Of a DNA stretch of 64,000 nucleotides, positions 44,430-55,189 are shown one piece after another (the stretch's first letter is position 1; each line of letters opens with the position of its first letter). The translations under genes were made by a program, and so were the position numbers. Under the pieces are notes generated by a model that saw only the letters and a list, made by a program, of their open reading frames with translations, searched no databases and was not told the DNA's origin. Source of the DNA: Anticarsia gemmatalis (lineage: Eukaryota > Arthropoda > Insecta > Lepidoptera > Erebidae); contig NC_134776.1 in NCBI RefSeq assembly GCF_050436995.1, forward strand, positions 19,757,001-19,821,000. Direction: 5' to 3'.

Positions 44430-44969
44430 TTATTCCTGTTGGTCAGGCTCCTTACATGACTTCGTTATGGCCAGCATAAGGCACAGTTGTGCGTGCCATA
44501 CAGCGTCCAGGTGCATCTCGAAGCTGGAGCAAATCGGACATAAGTCCAGGAATCTGGCGACGACGGGTGTTGGGATGGCGTAGCGGTCCTTCACGTAGTG
44601 CAGGGTCCTGCGGCTATGGCCCACCGCCAAGTGCACGTTGCGAATGACGCGGAAGAAGTCCTCACGAGCGACGATCTTCACAATAGCGTCCGCGCTCGTA
44701 GACCTCTTGTAGATCAGGTACTTCTTGTTCCCTTTTTGGATCACCTCGTATCTCTTGTTTAAGTTAAACTGTTGGCGCGTACGCTTCTGGTGGGACAGCG
44801 ATGCCATCTTGAAGTACTCGATTTCTTTTATAGCTTCCGTGATGCCTTCGCGTGTCCAAACCACGCCGCCTTTCTCGAGGCGCTGGCTGATGTAGTTGGC
44901 GATCGCCACGTTGAATTCTTGCTCGCAGACAAATTCCGGTTCAGGTTCAATGAAGCAGTTATAATCCAT
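44430..44969 (-). CDS. Gene 3: stand-alone integrase-like H2C2 zinc-knuckle protein
   Basis: Single exon, 179 residues, TAA stop, GC-rich against an AT-rich background. Head residues 1-35 are acidic. W38-T-R opens the shared helix; K-R-T at 62-64, K-R-Y-E-V near 72-76 and G-N-K-K-Y-L at 80-85 precede the knuckle H113-L-A-V-G-H118, 25 residues, C144-P-I-C147. The spacer is two residues shorter than in genes 1 and 2 (deletion in the helix after S-R-R), but the four metal ligands remain. The C-terminal 32 residues follow the same hydrophobic pattern as gene 2. No catalytic core is present. It lies about 35 kb from gene 2 on the other strand. Role is inferred as binding only; the fold class is well supported, the function is unknown. 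Confidence 0.9.
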   Translation of the reverse strand: MDYNCFIEPEPEFVCEQEFNVAIANYISQRLEKGGVVWTREGITEAIKEIEYFKMASLSHQKRTRQQFNLNKRYEVIQKGNKKYLIYKRSTSADAIVKIVAREDFFRVIRNVHLAVGHSRRTLHYVKDRYAIPTPVVARFLDLCPICSSFEMHLDAVWHAQLCLMLAITKSCKEPDQQE

Positions 44970-45034
44970 GTTGTCAGTTGACGTGATTGTCGCGCGGATG
45001 AAGAATACAAGTTGTTAGGTAATATGAGTTGCAC

Positions 45035-45069
45035 ACAACCTTGCCTAGGTGTTGTAGTCAATGGACTGG
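45035..45069 (-). promoter_or_regulatory. Inr + DPE core promoter of gene 3
   Basis: Minus strand: CCAGTC with A at 45067 as +1, and GGTTGT at 45040-45035, exactly +28 to +33 (RGWYVT). The leader is 98 nt. The words ACTACAACA at about +10 and CAAGGTTGTGTG at the DPE parallel ACTATAACA and AAAGGTCGTG in gene 2. Upstream (45070-45160) is GC- and CpG-rich. Confidence 0.7.
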
Positions 45070-45159
45070 CAGCCGGGGTGGCCGCCGGGTGGCTGCGTGC
45101 GGCGTGCAGGAGGATGAGGGGAGGTACACGAAGTGCATGCGCGGACCCTCCAGCTAAAA

Positions 45160-46680
45160 ATAACTACCAACTAATACTATCTGTATAATTATTACATTTT
45201 ATTTATCTGTGATAATTATATACATTGATTTATTTGTAGAAATATTTATGGGGACCGCGTTTAATAAATAGTACAAGACGAATATTTTTTTAGTTTTATT
45301 TTATTATCACGAATATTAATTTTTAATTAAGTAGAAAATTTCAGAAGGATATTTATGATAACGTATTAATTATTTGAATTTTATAAAAATGTTATTAAGA
45401 AAATTTTATTTAACTTTATTTTTTTATAAATAAAAATAGACAAATTAGCAGTTTCAATTCTTTTGGTAAAATCACCATTCCTTAATACCCTAAGGAAAAT
45501 TTTAATACTTTTCTATAATTTTTAAGAGTATCGCGCGCTCTTGAAAGGGCAAGACAAAGCGAGAAATTTCCTACAGTACCAAACAAAAATAGAAATCCGA
45601 AATAAAATTAAGTTAAAACGACGCGCGAACACATCAATGCCTTCATCAAAACATACCGCGGTATATAAAACAATCAATCAATCAAATCAATTCTAAAGAG
45701 TAATAGAAAAGAACAATGCATTAGTTTGAAAGTGTGCTACATTTCAAATACGTAATTACAGCTGATTAGCATACTTTACGTCACTTATGTCGGTTTCGCT
45801 CGCCCTTGAAACGGGGGTTGGAACGTTGCCAAATAGAACAGGGCTAACGACTAGTCTGAATAAGCTATCTATCCTTAACTAGCTGTTAAATTAGTTACCA
45901 TAACTGGATAGGGATTTTTATTTCAAAGTTATCTGTCGTTGGTAGTGGATAGTTTGTAAGCTATCTATCTTTGAAGAGTTGTTAAGTTAGTCGGTATAAG
46001 TTGAGACAGGTTTTTTAATATTTTTATTTATTTTTGGTAAGGCTTTGTAATTATTATGTTTGTAAGTTATCTATGGCTAATAGGCTGTTAAATCATATGC
46101 AATACACAGATCGCTAGGTTGGATTTTAAAAGTTTTTATTAAAATTTATCTTTGGGTACGTTTTGTGCTAAATATAGAAAAGGCTCCGACCTATATTTAG
46201 CAAAAAACCACGTAAAGTGTTACAAAAGTTAGTTTGAAAGTTGTCGTCGCCAACTTGAACTGGGGCAGTTGGGCTCATTATCATAGAAAACACAACAGGG
46301 ACGAGAAAGAGTAAAACTTGTTTTGATTTTAAAATATTTTGTATTCATAGGGCTGATTATATTATTCTACACTGAATGTTTCGAAATAAAAATTACAAAC
46401 TATGCACGTATTTTCCTTTTAGAAAAAATATTTTTGTATAATTTTAATTTTTATTTAATTATCAACTATTAAACCGTACTTTTAAACATAATTATTTGAA
46501 ATTCAAAATATTATATTTTTAATTATTTTCAAAATTTATATATGAAACATAAAAACAACTACCTACATACTTGAAACACATTAAAATGTTATAATAATAA
46601 TTAATGTCCTAACAAAATTTTTCTTAAAAACAGACAGACAGACATACATATGCAATCTTATAACGCGTTCACCCTTGCTC
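45160..46680. other. Non-coding, very AT-rich
   Basis: No gene seen. A short hairpin sits at 46167-46201 (GCTAAATATAG arms). CTATCTAT words at 45868-45975 recur locally. Confidence 0.4.
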
Positions 46681-46830
46681 TCCCCATGGTGCATCCCGCA
46701 CCTGCGCAATCTGCGCATTGATCTCTATCAATCAAATATAGACCTAACGTATTTGTTATTAAAATTACAAGTACTAAAACTGTAAATTTTAATAAATCAA
46801 TACTGTGTCCTGTGGGGTCCGGTAAGGACG
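46680..46830. repeat. Dispersed repeat with AATCAATACTG
   Basis: GCACCTGCGCAATCTGCGCA, TCAATCAAATATAGACC and AATCAATACTGTG; as 13180 and 52030. Confidence 0.5.
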
Positions 46831-46834
46831 GCCA

Positions 46835-48155
46835 GGGTATTCTTCAGACAAGTAGTTTAAATAACTCTTTTTGGAAGGTAAAAAAATGTATGAAAAATCT
46901 TTTGTACGTGTCGCAATTTTTTTTTATTTATATCAAAATTTGTAATTAATAGGTACTTTACTTATTTTATTGTAAATAATTGAAAAATTATAATACAATT
47001 AATATTTAGACAGGCTTTAACAATAATAATTAAAACTATACAATGAATTAATACATTATATAATAATTTTATATGTACAAACGAACAAAAATAAAGGAAA
47101 AAAAATAAAAAAACCAACATTACCAAAATTAGTCAGTTTATAATTTTTGTATATAGTACAGTATATAATAAAGGAAAAAAATAAATAAAAAAAAATATTT
47201 AAAAAATCAACATTAATGAAATTAGTCAGTTATAATTTTTGGATGACAAGATGTATGGATGTGAATGGGACGAGGGAAGTTTGTAATAGTAACAAGTGGC
47301 GTACTCTTTGGTCTCTGCCTACCTCTACGGGAAAGTAGTGTGATATTATGCATGTATGTAATTTTTCAAGTGCCACAGATTTTTTTTATTGATATCAAAA
47401 TATATGGTTAATTATGATTAAAAAAAATAACATTATGTGTTGTAGAAGTAATTTAACATAATTATATTATTAGCATTTTGAGACATATTATGGTTTATAC
47501 AGGCGAGATATTTTTTTTGAGAAGAAGAATATTTATTAAATTGTTGTAAGAATATTTATTAATTTGTCCTACAAATGAATAAATATTCAATATTAATCAC
47601 GGGTCCCGTTGATTAATATACCGATTAATATTACCTCATGAACATATAAATATTGAATGCAATAATACACGAGGATTCTGTGAGTTTGTATTTATGGGTA
47701 ATCTCCGAAACTACGTAATGTATTTGAAAAAGAAAATAATTTTACTGCCTGTACCGTTGCGAGTTCGGTAATGTATCTGACTGCTGACCATGAGGTCTCG
47801 AGTCAAGCAATGTAACATCGGCCTTTTCTAAGCTACATAAGAATATTTCTCTATAGTAGTCCGGACATTGATAACGTGCCCGATAAATGGCAATAGGCTC
47901 GCCCCGTAATACATAGGACTAACATTGTTAAGCGCGAAACGTAGGTGTGTTTCATACTCCTCTGTCCAAACCTTTGGGTATAGCTATCTTGATATTAGTT
48001 ATGTAAGTAGTATGAACGTTTCGTTAGTAATTTTCACGTACTGAACGGTTTGCTACACGAAAATCGGTTCGGCATTAAAAAGCCTAGACGGGCAGCAAAA
48101 CGAAACCGATCAGCACAAGCCGAACAAGTAAGTCAAGTCGGTTTTGTTGTACGAG
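46835..48155. other. Non-coding, AT-rich
   Basis: 47240-47360 is a LINE/SINE 3' tail (GACAAGATGTATGGATGTG, GGTCTCTGCCTACC). Nothing else recognised. Confidence 0.4.
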
Positions 48156-48159
48156 AAAT

Positions 48160-48445
48160 ATTGCAGAACAATAGCTCGATTCTCTACTACTAACGACTAC
48201 CGACAACCGGGTAGCTATCAGCGCCTCTGCCGGGAGTCTCTATTTTGCCAGTACATTTTAAATGTCAAACTCTCACTATTCGACAGTACAGACTATACTA
48301 TAGTTCGATTCTCTACAGCCGGTACTGTCGAGTATCGAAAATTTGGCTCATAGAATGTACTGCCAAAATAGTTCCTACGACACCCCTAAGAAGCGCTGAT
48401 CAGATTTTCATACAAAATAGTAGTAGAGAATCGAGCTACAGAATT
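48160..48445. mobile_element. TCTCTAC element, two joined copies
   Basis: GCTCGATTCTCTACTACTAA, then a second GTTCGATTCTCTACAG start at 48302, ending AGTAGAGAATCGAGCTAC. Confidence 0.6.
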
Positions 48446-48645
48446 TCGCTACTAAACGTGCCGCACCGAATATATCTGTAGCAAGCCTAAGAAGGCGTTT
48501 TCTGTCTAAAGTATATAAACGAAGGTCGTCCCTGACCTGCCTCAATACCTCATGAATATTTATCACGTTTCAGCTTCAGCGGGGAGGGTCACGGTCACAA
48601 GGGATGTTAGCCTGAGGGCGCGTTCCCACTATGTCGTGACGACAG

Positions 48646-49001
48646 TACCTCGATTCTCTACCACTGTAAACTACCGACAACCGGCTAGCTATCGATATTT
48701 TGACATTTAGAATGTACTGCAAAAATATTTCATACGACACCCGTCAGAGGCGCTGATCAGGGGGGCTATCACGTATCTCAGTTGTCAAATATTTGAAAGC
48801 CACTATACTGTACATTGCTTTCTTACTTAGAATGAAGTGATTAACACGTTACGTCAAAGCAGCAATGTACTGAATAGTGAGCATCAATTTGACATACACT
48901 AGTTGTCAAATGAGATACGTGATAAGCCAGCAGGTTTTCATACAAAATTTTTCGATGACAGGTCGGTGGTCGGTTGTCGATGGTAGTAGAGAATCGAGCT
49001 A
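48646..49001. mobile_element. TCTCTAC element inside the MITE
   Basis: Begins TACCTCGATTCTCTACC and ends GTAGAGAATCGAGCTA, with CAG on both sides (48643-48645 and 49002-49004) as a likely target duplication. Confidence 0.75.
48761..48930. mobile_element. Innermost 170-bp MITE
   Basis: GGGGGCTATCACGTATCTCA ... TGAGATACGTGATAAGCCAG, inverted ends, flanked by CAG. It splits CGCTGATCAG|ATTTTCATAC, which is intact at 48400. Confidence 0.75.
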
Positions 49002-49345
49002 CAGATAATCGTGTAGTTTTAAGTGTCGTGGCTTATATGTTTAAATGGAGTTCACATATAAAACGACACGACTACTGTCGTTTACGACATTTTTTTGCAG
49101 TGACGACAGATTATCGTGACCGTGGTGACCTTCTAGATACGACAGTCACTTAACGATAAAAATTTGTGACGACAAACAATTTTTATAACGGGTACAGCTA
49201 GAGACGACAGTCGTCCAACGATAAATTAATCGTTACGATAGTGGGAACGCGCCCTTAAGGTTTACTTTGCCTTGAACATTTTTGGGTCACGCACAAAGTA
49301 GAAGGTCACGCACAAATCTTAGGGGTGTGTTTTGAAGACGATGTT

Positions 49346-49800
49346 TATTTGTATATTGGATTTATTTTGTTACTGAATAGGAGTAGTTTAGTTGAATAGT
49401 AGTAAAGCAACGTTAACGTTAAGAAGAAAATATTTTTGTTTTGCGTCGTTTAAGTTGGGTTTTGTTATGAAGTTAATTAAATGATAAAGTTGACTGTTGT
49501 TTTAGATTTTATTACTATTTAATTATGTTTAAGTCAAGTTAACTTTTGCTATCAGAGAAGTATAATAAATATAGTAGAACAGTTTTGGTTTACATACATA
49601 CGTTCATAATATTATTACCTATATTCTTGATTACATAGTAAAGTTCTCGATAATTATTAAAATTAAAAAAAGATTTATTATTTTACATTGACGTCCGAAA
49701 AATATACCTACTACAATAACATACTTCAAACTACAAGTTCACATATTTAAAAAAATATTTTAACCGTTATTATTTATTATAAGACGCGTAATATGCATAT
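49346..49800. other. Non-coding, AT-rich
   Basis: Nothing recognised. Confidence 0.35.
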
Positions 49801-49804
49801 TCAA

Positions 49805-49945
49805 TCTATATAGATACCAACAGGGGTGCTCGCAGGACGCGGCTCGCTCTCGAGCCCTGATTTCGCTGCATCGATCCGTCATTCACACCAGTATGCAGAT
49901 TCATACAGACAGACACACACACAGCTAAGACTCCCCTCATTTGTC
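49805..49945 (+). repeat. Solo satellite monomer
   Basis: CGCAGGACGCGGCTCG, TTCGCTGCATCGATCCGTC, ATGCAGATTCATACAGACAG. Confidence 0.75.
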
Positions 49946-50082
49946 TATAGCCTTTAAAATGTTTTTTGGATATATTTTTGTGAATAATAATACTCGCGTT
50001 TATTCCATTCTTTACGTAACTTAATAAAAATTAACGTTTATTAATTTAGGTCGAATCTAAATTGACATTTATGACAAACTAG

Positions 50083-50350
50083 CTTCCGCCTGCAACTTGT
50101 CCGCGTGAATAGATTTCTCATGGTAAAAAGTAATCTTATGTGTTAATATAAGTTTTAAGTCATCAGTGTATCTAATTTAATTCAAATCCGTTCAGCAGTT
50201 TTTTCGTGATAGAGTCACAAATACACGTACATACATACAGTAGGAAGTTAAGTGTCTAACTAGCACTTGGCCAGCGTGGTGGACTCAAGACCTAACCCTT
50301 TCCTCGTTTGAAAGGAGACTCTTGCCCAGCAGTGAGACAGTAATGGGCTC
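50083..50350 (-). mobile_element. Helitron-like tail and SINE scrap
   Basis: CTAGCTTCCGCCTGCAACTT to ACATACATAC (50083-50240), then GCACTTGGCCAGCGTGGTGG and GCCCAGCAGTGAGACAG (50266-50350), a piece of the tRNA-headed SINE in opposite orientation to 60050. Confidence 0.5.
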
Positions 50351-50519
50351 AATAAAAATGTAGGAAGTTACAATTATTGAAATAATCACTCGCTTGACAA
50401 AGGCGTAGAGACCTATTAGAAAATGCTGTAATTTTTAACAATAGCTAAATAATTTACAATGTGGCTAGTACACAAACAGCGTTAAGTCAGGTATGTCACA
50501 AAAAATATTTTATTATTAA

Positions 50520-50748
50520 CTAGCTTTTACCCGCGACTTCGTCCGCCACCTGAATTTTCCCATGGAAATGCGTCATTTTGCAGGGGTAAAAGGAAGTCTA
50601 AGTAAGGACATAGGCTACTTTTGATACCCGAGACCTTTCTCGGGCATCAAAATATATTATCTCCATACCAAATTTCATGCAAATTGGTTCAGTAGTTTAG
50701 GCGTGAATGAGTGACAGACAGACATACAGAGTTACTTTCGCATTTAGA
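50520..50748 (-). mobile_element. Helitron-like element, second family
   Basis: CTAGCTTTTACCCGCGACTT to GTTACTTTCGCATTTAGAATG; followed by an inverted piece of its other end (AACTCTGTATGTCTGTCTGG). Confidence 0.7.
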
Positions 50749-50944
50749 ATGTAACTCTGTATGTCTGTCTGGATATTTATGGATTAGTATGGATATGGAT
50801 AAACAAAACTCAAGATTTGGTCTTGTGTCACAGGGGTATTTTAAATTTTACGTTTTTGAAGATCAGAATAATATTGTTAAAGGTTTTGTCACCACCAACA
50901 CCTGCTCTTCATTCACCCGACCCTCTCACATAGCGTGACGTCAA

Positions 50945-51480
50945 GTTTTCATTGAACACAATAGTAACATTCAACAGTTGATATTCAAGGACAAGCCACA
51001 TCGATACGCACATTTTAATGTGTCACGCGATCACGTACAGACACACCTCCTTTTCTTCAGCAACTTAACATAATGTAAGTCTAACATATGCGGGAGTAAT
51101 GACATACGCAATCATAATAATTACCACTAATTAAGTAATTACTAGGGCGGTGTTCACGTAAATTTGACAAAAATGTACAGAAAAATTAATCGAACGGGCG
51201 TAGAGAAATATTTTTTTTTTCGTTATATGATTAGTAGTCAACTTCGTCAACTTTGTGATAACGTTCAAGTCCTCGAAGACCTTTGACATGTCTTGAAAGC
51301 AACTACATTGATACCTCCGGCCGACATATCTCCTACTTAGCGGGCGCCCTTACGTTTAATGTTGAAACAGTTGCTTAATGAATGTTTAGTTTGCCGACAA
51401 TTGATAGCATAACTAGCTATGAAAGTTACAGTATTTGAAAATGTATAACTTTTTGAAAGATGATATTAATTCCATACATA
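50945..51480. other. Repeat scraps and unassigned DNA
   Basis: 50945-51070 carries CAACAGTTGATATTCAAGG and CACGTACAGACACACCTCC, linked to the GAGGGTCACGG family. 51240-51310 holds a 5S-SINE tail scrap (CGAAGACCTTTGACATG). Confidence 0.4.
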
Positions 51481-51499
51481 TTATAATATTTAAATTTAT

Positions 51500-51720
51500 A
51501 ATTATGGGTAATAGAAACGAAAATGGGACGATCTAGAAAGACCTACACAGATCATATCTGTGATGTCTTGCATAAAGTTTAGGTGGCGTGGTACTCATAT
51601 GCAGCGGTCTTATATGGCTAAGATGTATGTATGTGAATGAGGCAAAGAAAGTTTGTGGGGATTGTATCAAGTAGCGTTCGTTGGTCTCTGCCTGTCCCTA
51701 TGGAAAAATAGCCATAAGCG
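51500..51720 (+). pseudogene. LINE 3' end with last coding residues
   Basis: ATGGGACGATCTAGAAAGAC reads G-R-S-R-K-T-Y-T-D-H-I-C-D-V in one frame, the kind of C-terminal stretch seen before LINE 3' UTRs; then GATGTATGTATGTGAATG and GTCTCTGCCTGTCCC, the tail found alone at 18733, 42250 and 47240. This identifies those scraps as LINE tails. Confidence 0.5.
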
Positions 51721-51721
51721 A

Positions 51722-51965
51722 GGCGCCCATAGCCAGTTGCGCTCACCGGTCGGTAAACGATCTGTGGGTTAAGCAACCCTTGGCGCGGTCATTTCATAGA
51801 TGGGTGACCGCATAGTGATATTTGAACTGGGCGTCTCCGTGCTTCGGAGGGCACGTACAAAGTCGGTCCCGGTTGTTGTCAATTAAGATAACAGTCGTTA
51901 AGCCACGTCAAAGGCCTTCGGGCGGCCTGAATAGCTTAGACACTAGGTTGACCACTAACCATACG
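51722..51965 (+). mobile_element. 5S-headed SINE (family I)
   Basis: GTTGCGCTCACCGGTCGGTA, GGGTTAAGCAACCC, GATGGGTGACCGCATAG, GCTTCGGAGGGCACGTA, GGCCTTCGGGCGG, GTTGACCACTAACC. Directly follows the LINE tail. Confidence 0.8.
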
Positions 51966-52029
51966 ATAAGAACAAGAAGTATGGAAAAATGGCCTGTAAG
52001 TCACGGGTTGCAGGTCATCGACACCGGCC

Positions 52030-52200
52030 ACGTGGAAGCGGAATGGCGCGGAAGTGGTTCAAACAAACATTACACGCGCAGTTTCCACTATCAATCAAAT
52101 ATGATCTTAACGTGAACACCATTAAGGTGAGAGTACTATCACACTGATACAATCAATACTGCGTTTCTATGGAGACTCCAGGAGACGGGCTCCAGGAGCT
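52030..52200. repeat. Dispersed repeat with AATCAATACTG
   Basis: TACACGCGCAGTTTCC, ATCAATCAAATATGATC and ACAATCAATACTGCG; as 13180 and 46680. Confidence 0.5.
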
Positions 52201-52399
52201 AACGCCCTTAGTATGCAGAGACGGTTATTTTTTAACCGACTTCAAAAAAAGAAGGAGGTTCTCAATTGGACTGTATTTTTTTTAATTTCACAAAGTTCGA
52301 TTAAAATATTATTTTAAACGTGTTTCTCTGTTCCAAATTGAGAGCTTTAAATTCTCTACTCAGTGAAAATTAATGTTTAAAATGTGTTCTGATATTGCA

Positions 52400-52600
52400 A
52401 AAGAGAATTATCCTCGAACAATTGTATCAACTGTATAAACAAGGAACGTCCCTGACCCACCGCACTAACTCATAAATCTTCAGTGTTTCAGCTACAGCGG
52501 TGAGGGTCACGGTCACAAGGGACGTATTAGTAAGAGGATCCTCGATTTAGCCTTGAGAAATTTCGGGTCATGCACGTTTCAGAGGGTTTGTTGTAAAAAA
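52400..52600 (+). repeat. Dispersed repeat 'GAGGGTCACGG'
   Basis: ACAATTGTATCAACTGTATA, CCCTGACCCACCGCAC, GCGGTGAGGGTCACGGTCAC. Another copy at 56150-56300. Confidence 0.6.
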
Positions 52601-52929
52601 ATAATATTTTCCTTGAACAAAAAATGTGTAACTTTGCCAAGTAGGTAGGTAGTTTTATGTGCGATTTTTATATCGCATACAAAACTGTTAATAAGATATT
52701 ACTCGGTTGGAAATTGTAGCATGTTTAATTTTATTTTTAAAGAACTTTAATACACATGATGTCTTCAAGATATTAAAATATATTAGGTGTCGTTACTAAG
52801 GTATAGGAGGTTGGTCGCAACCCAGGACGATATTCAGTAATATCGATCAGTCAAGTACCCATCTCTGCACACTATCATGATGCAATCGTAGTGAGTATGT
52901 TTGATAGATGCGAATCTTAACATACGCAA

Positions 52930-53552
52930 AGCCTACTGCAAGACGTAGTTTAGGCCGAGCTTGGATATATCGCAGTATCCATCCTACATGCACTCTCTCA
53001 GACAAACAGGATGCAGACACATATACACTCCAACATCAATATAAGCAAGTCGTGGCCTAGGCCGAACCCAGATATTCAGCTGCAGCGATCCATTCCTTAT
53101 CCTCACATGTACCGAAGTACGGTGCAGTCCCAAACACCCATATAGATAAATATATATACAGAGCCTGTACCTGGACGCGGCCCAAGCATTCAGCTGCATC
53201 GATCCATCGTGCATCCCCACTGACACATAAACAGGATGCAGTAAACAGCGGCCCAGGCTGAGCTAAGATATCCAGCTGAATCGATCCATCCCGCACCCTT
53301 ATCTGTACAAGCACAAGTATAAACACATCTAGTTTAATGAGAACCCGTTTCAGGACACAAACCTGGATATTTAGCTGAATCGATCAGTCATGTACCCTTC
53401 CCTGCACACTACCACAATGCAGTTGCATACAGACACACACATACAAACTTAAATATGAATGAACTCAGCCTGAGCCGAGCCTGGATAATGGCTGTATCGA
53501 TCCATCTTGCACTTTCCCTGTGCAGTTTTATGAACACACACATATATACACA

Positions 53553-53592
<40 letters not shown>

Positions 53593-54755
53593 TACACACA
53601 GATAGTCATGGCACAGGTCGAACCCGGACAATATGCTTCATCGATTATTCTTGCACTCCTCTTTCCAGCACACAAGCACGCTACTGACATATACAGACAC
53701 ACATATCAATGCAAATACAGCCAGCTTCAGGACGTGACCCTGGAATTCAGCTGCATCGATCTGTCGTTCACCCATACTTGCACACAAGCAATCTCATACA
53801 CACAGACACACGCAACTTTAAATAAAAACCGACCCAGTTGCAGGATACGGCCCCAGCTGAGCCGGAATATATGGCTTTATCGATCCGTTATGCACTTTCT
53901 CCACCAGCATACCAGCGTGGTGCAATTGTACCCACAGACTCACACACACACACAAATTTAAATATTCACAAAAGCTTGCTACAGGGCACGGCCCGGGCAT
54001 TTAGCTGCATCGATCCTTATTGCACACAAATATAGTGAAATCGCATGCAGACACACACACACACACACAAGCAGAAAGACAGGCATAAATAAATTCTGGT
54101 GCAGGATGCAGCCCGGGCTGAGCCTGAACATAATAATATGGCTGTATCGATCTGTTATATGCTTGCCTTGCATAACAACGCGGTGCAATAAAGCACACAC
54201 ACTCACACTAACTTAAATATCCACAGAGCCCGGGCATTTAGCTGCATCGATCCGTCTAGCATCCTCTTTTCCGGCACACAAGTAGACGTAGACACACACA
54301 CATTTATATAAATGGAGCCTGTTTCAGGATGCGGCCCGGGCATTTAGCTGAATCGATCTGTCTATCACCCTTACCTCCACACAAACATGATGCAGTTACG
54401 TACAGACACACACACACACACACACACACGTGATATTAATAGAAACGTCTGCAGGAAGTAGCCCGGGCATTTAGCTAAATCGATCTGTCGTTCGCCTTTA
54501 CCTGCATGCACACAAACACGATGCCGTCATATACAGACACGCCCGTTTCAGGACGCGGCCTGGCCATTTAGCTGCATCGATCTGTCTTTCACCCTTACCT
54601 CCACACAAGCAGTCACATACAGACACACACAGACAAACAAACATAAATATAAATAGAGCCTTATGCAGGACGCAGTCTAGCCCGGATATCGCGCTGCATC
54701 GATCCTTCCTGCATACAAATAAGTGCAGTCACATACAGAGAGACACACACACAAA
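52930..54755 (+). repeat. Satellite array, block 1 (about 16 monomers)
   Basis: Monomers of roughly 80-140 bp. The core is GCAGGACGCGGCCCGGGCAT then TTAGCTGCATCGATCTGTC; then CACCC, TGCACACAAGCACGATGCAG and a CA-rich spacer ending AAATTTAAAT-like. Cores near 52940, 53050, 53170, 53250, 53350, 53470, 53610, 53730, 53840, 53985, 54105, 54226, 54325, 54452, 54550 and 54668. Several variants have GGCTGTATCGATC. Long open frames here only reflect the CA spacers. Confidence 0.9.
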
Positions 54756-54980
54756 CAAGGTCACCAGCCACGCGACGCTGCCTTCGTCCAGACTGTTGCA
54801 TGTTCCTAGTTATACGCGTGTTTTGGTTTTGTTGCAGAAAAATACTACTAAAAATATTTTCGCCGAATTTTTTACTATTGGAGAAGACAGCTTTTGCCAG
54901 TAAAGTACTCCTGAAAAAAAAGTGGTCAAAGTTCTTTGGACATTCATAGAAGATGACTGCGTTTGACTATTTTGCAGAAT

Positions 54981-55184
54981 CCATATTATAAATGCGAAAG
55001 TAAGTCTGTCTGTCTGTCTGTCTATTACTCAATCACGCCTAAACTACTGAAACAATTTGCATGAAATTTGTTATGGAGATATTTTGATACCCGAGAAAGG
55101 ACATAGGCTACTTTTTACCCCGGGAAAATGACGCATTTCCATGGGAAAATTCGGGTGGCGGATGAAATTGCGAGCAAAAGCTAG
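54981..55184 (+). mobile_element. Helitron-like element, second family
   Basis: CCATATTATAAATGCGAAAG, GTCTGTCTGTCTG, GACATAGGCTACTTTTTACC, GAGCAAAAGCTAG. It lies in the gap between the satellite blocks. Confidence 0.7.
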
Positions 55185-55189
55185 TACTC

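Larger units (their letters stand above)
48616..49254. mobile_element. GGGCGCGTTCCCAC MITE, itself interrupted
   Basis: Inverted ends GGGCGCGTTCCCACTAT / complement ATAGTGGGAACGCGCCC. Without the insertion at 48646-49001 it would be about 280 bp. GACGACAG words recur inside. Confidence 0.8.
48505..49345 (+). repeat. Host 'GAGGGTCACGG' repeat with nested insertions
   Basis: Left half (CTCATGAATATTTATCACG, GGGGAGGGTCACGGTCAC, AGGGATGTTAGCC) ends at 48615; right half (TAAGGTTTAC, TTTTTGGGTCACGCAC, AGGGGTGTGTTTTGAA) resumes at 49256. The uninterrupted order is seen at 17442-17630. Confidence 0.7.

Noticed and set aside
53455..53961. 168-codon open frame in the satellite
   Set aside because: Threonine/histidine runs from CA repeats; no domain, and the frame crosses monomer borders.
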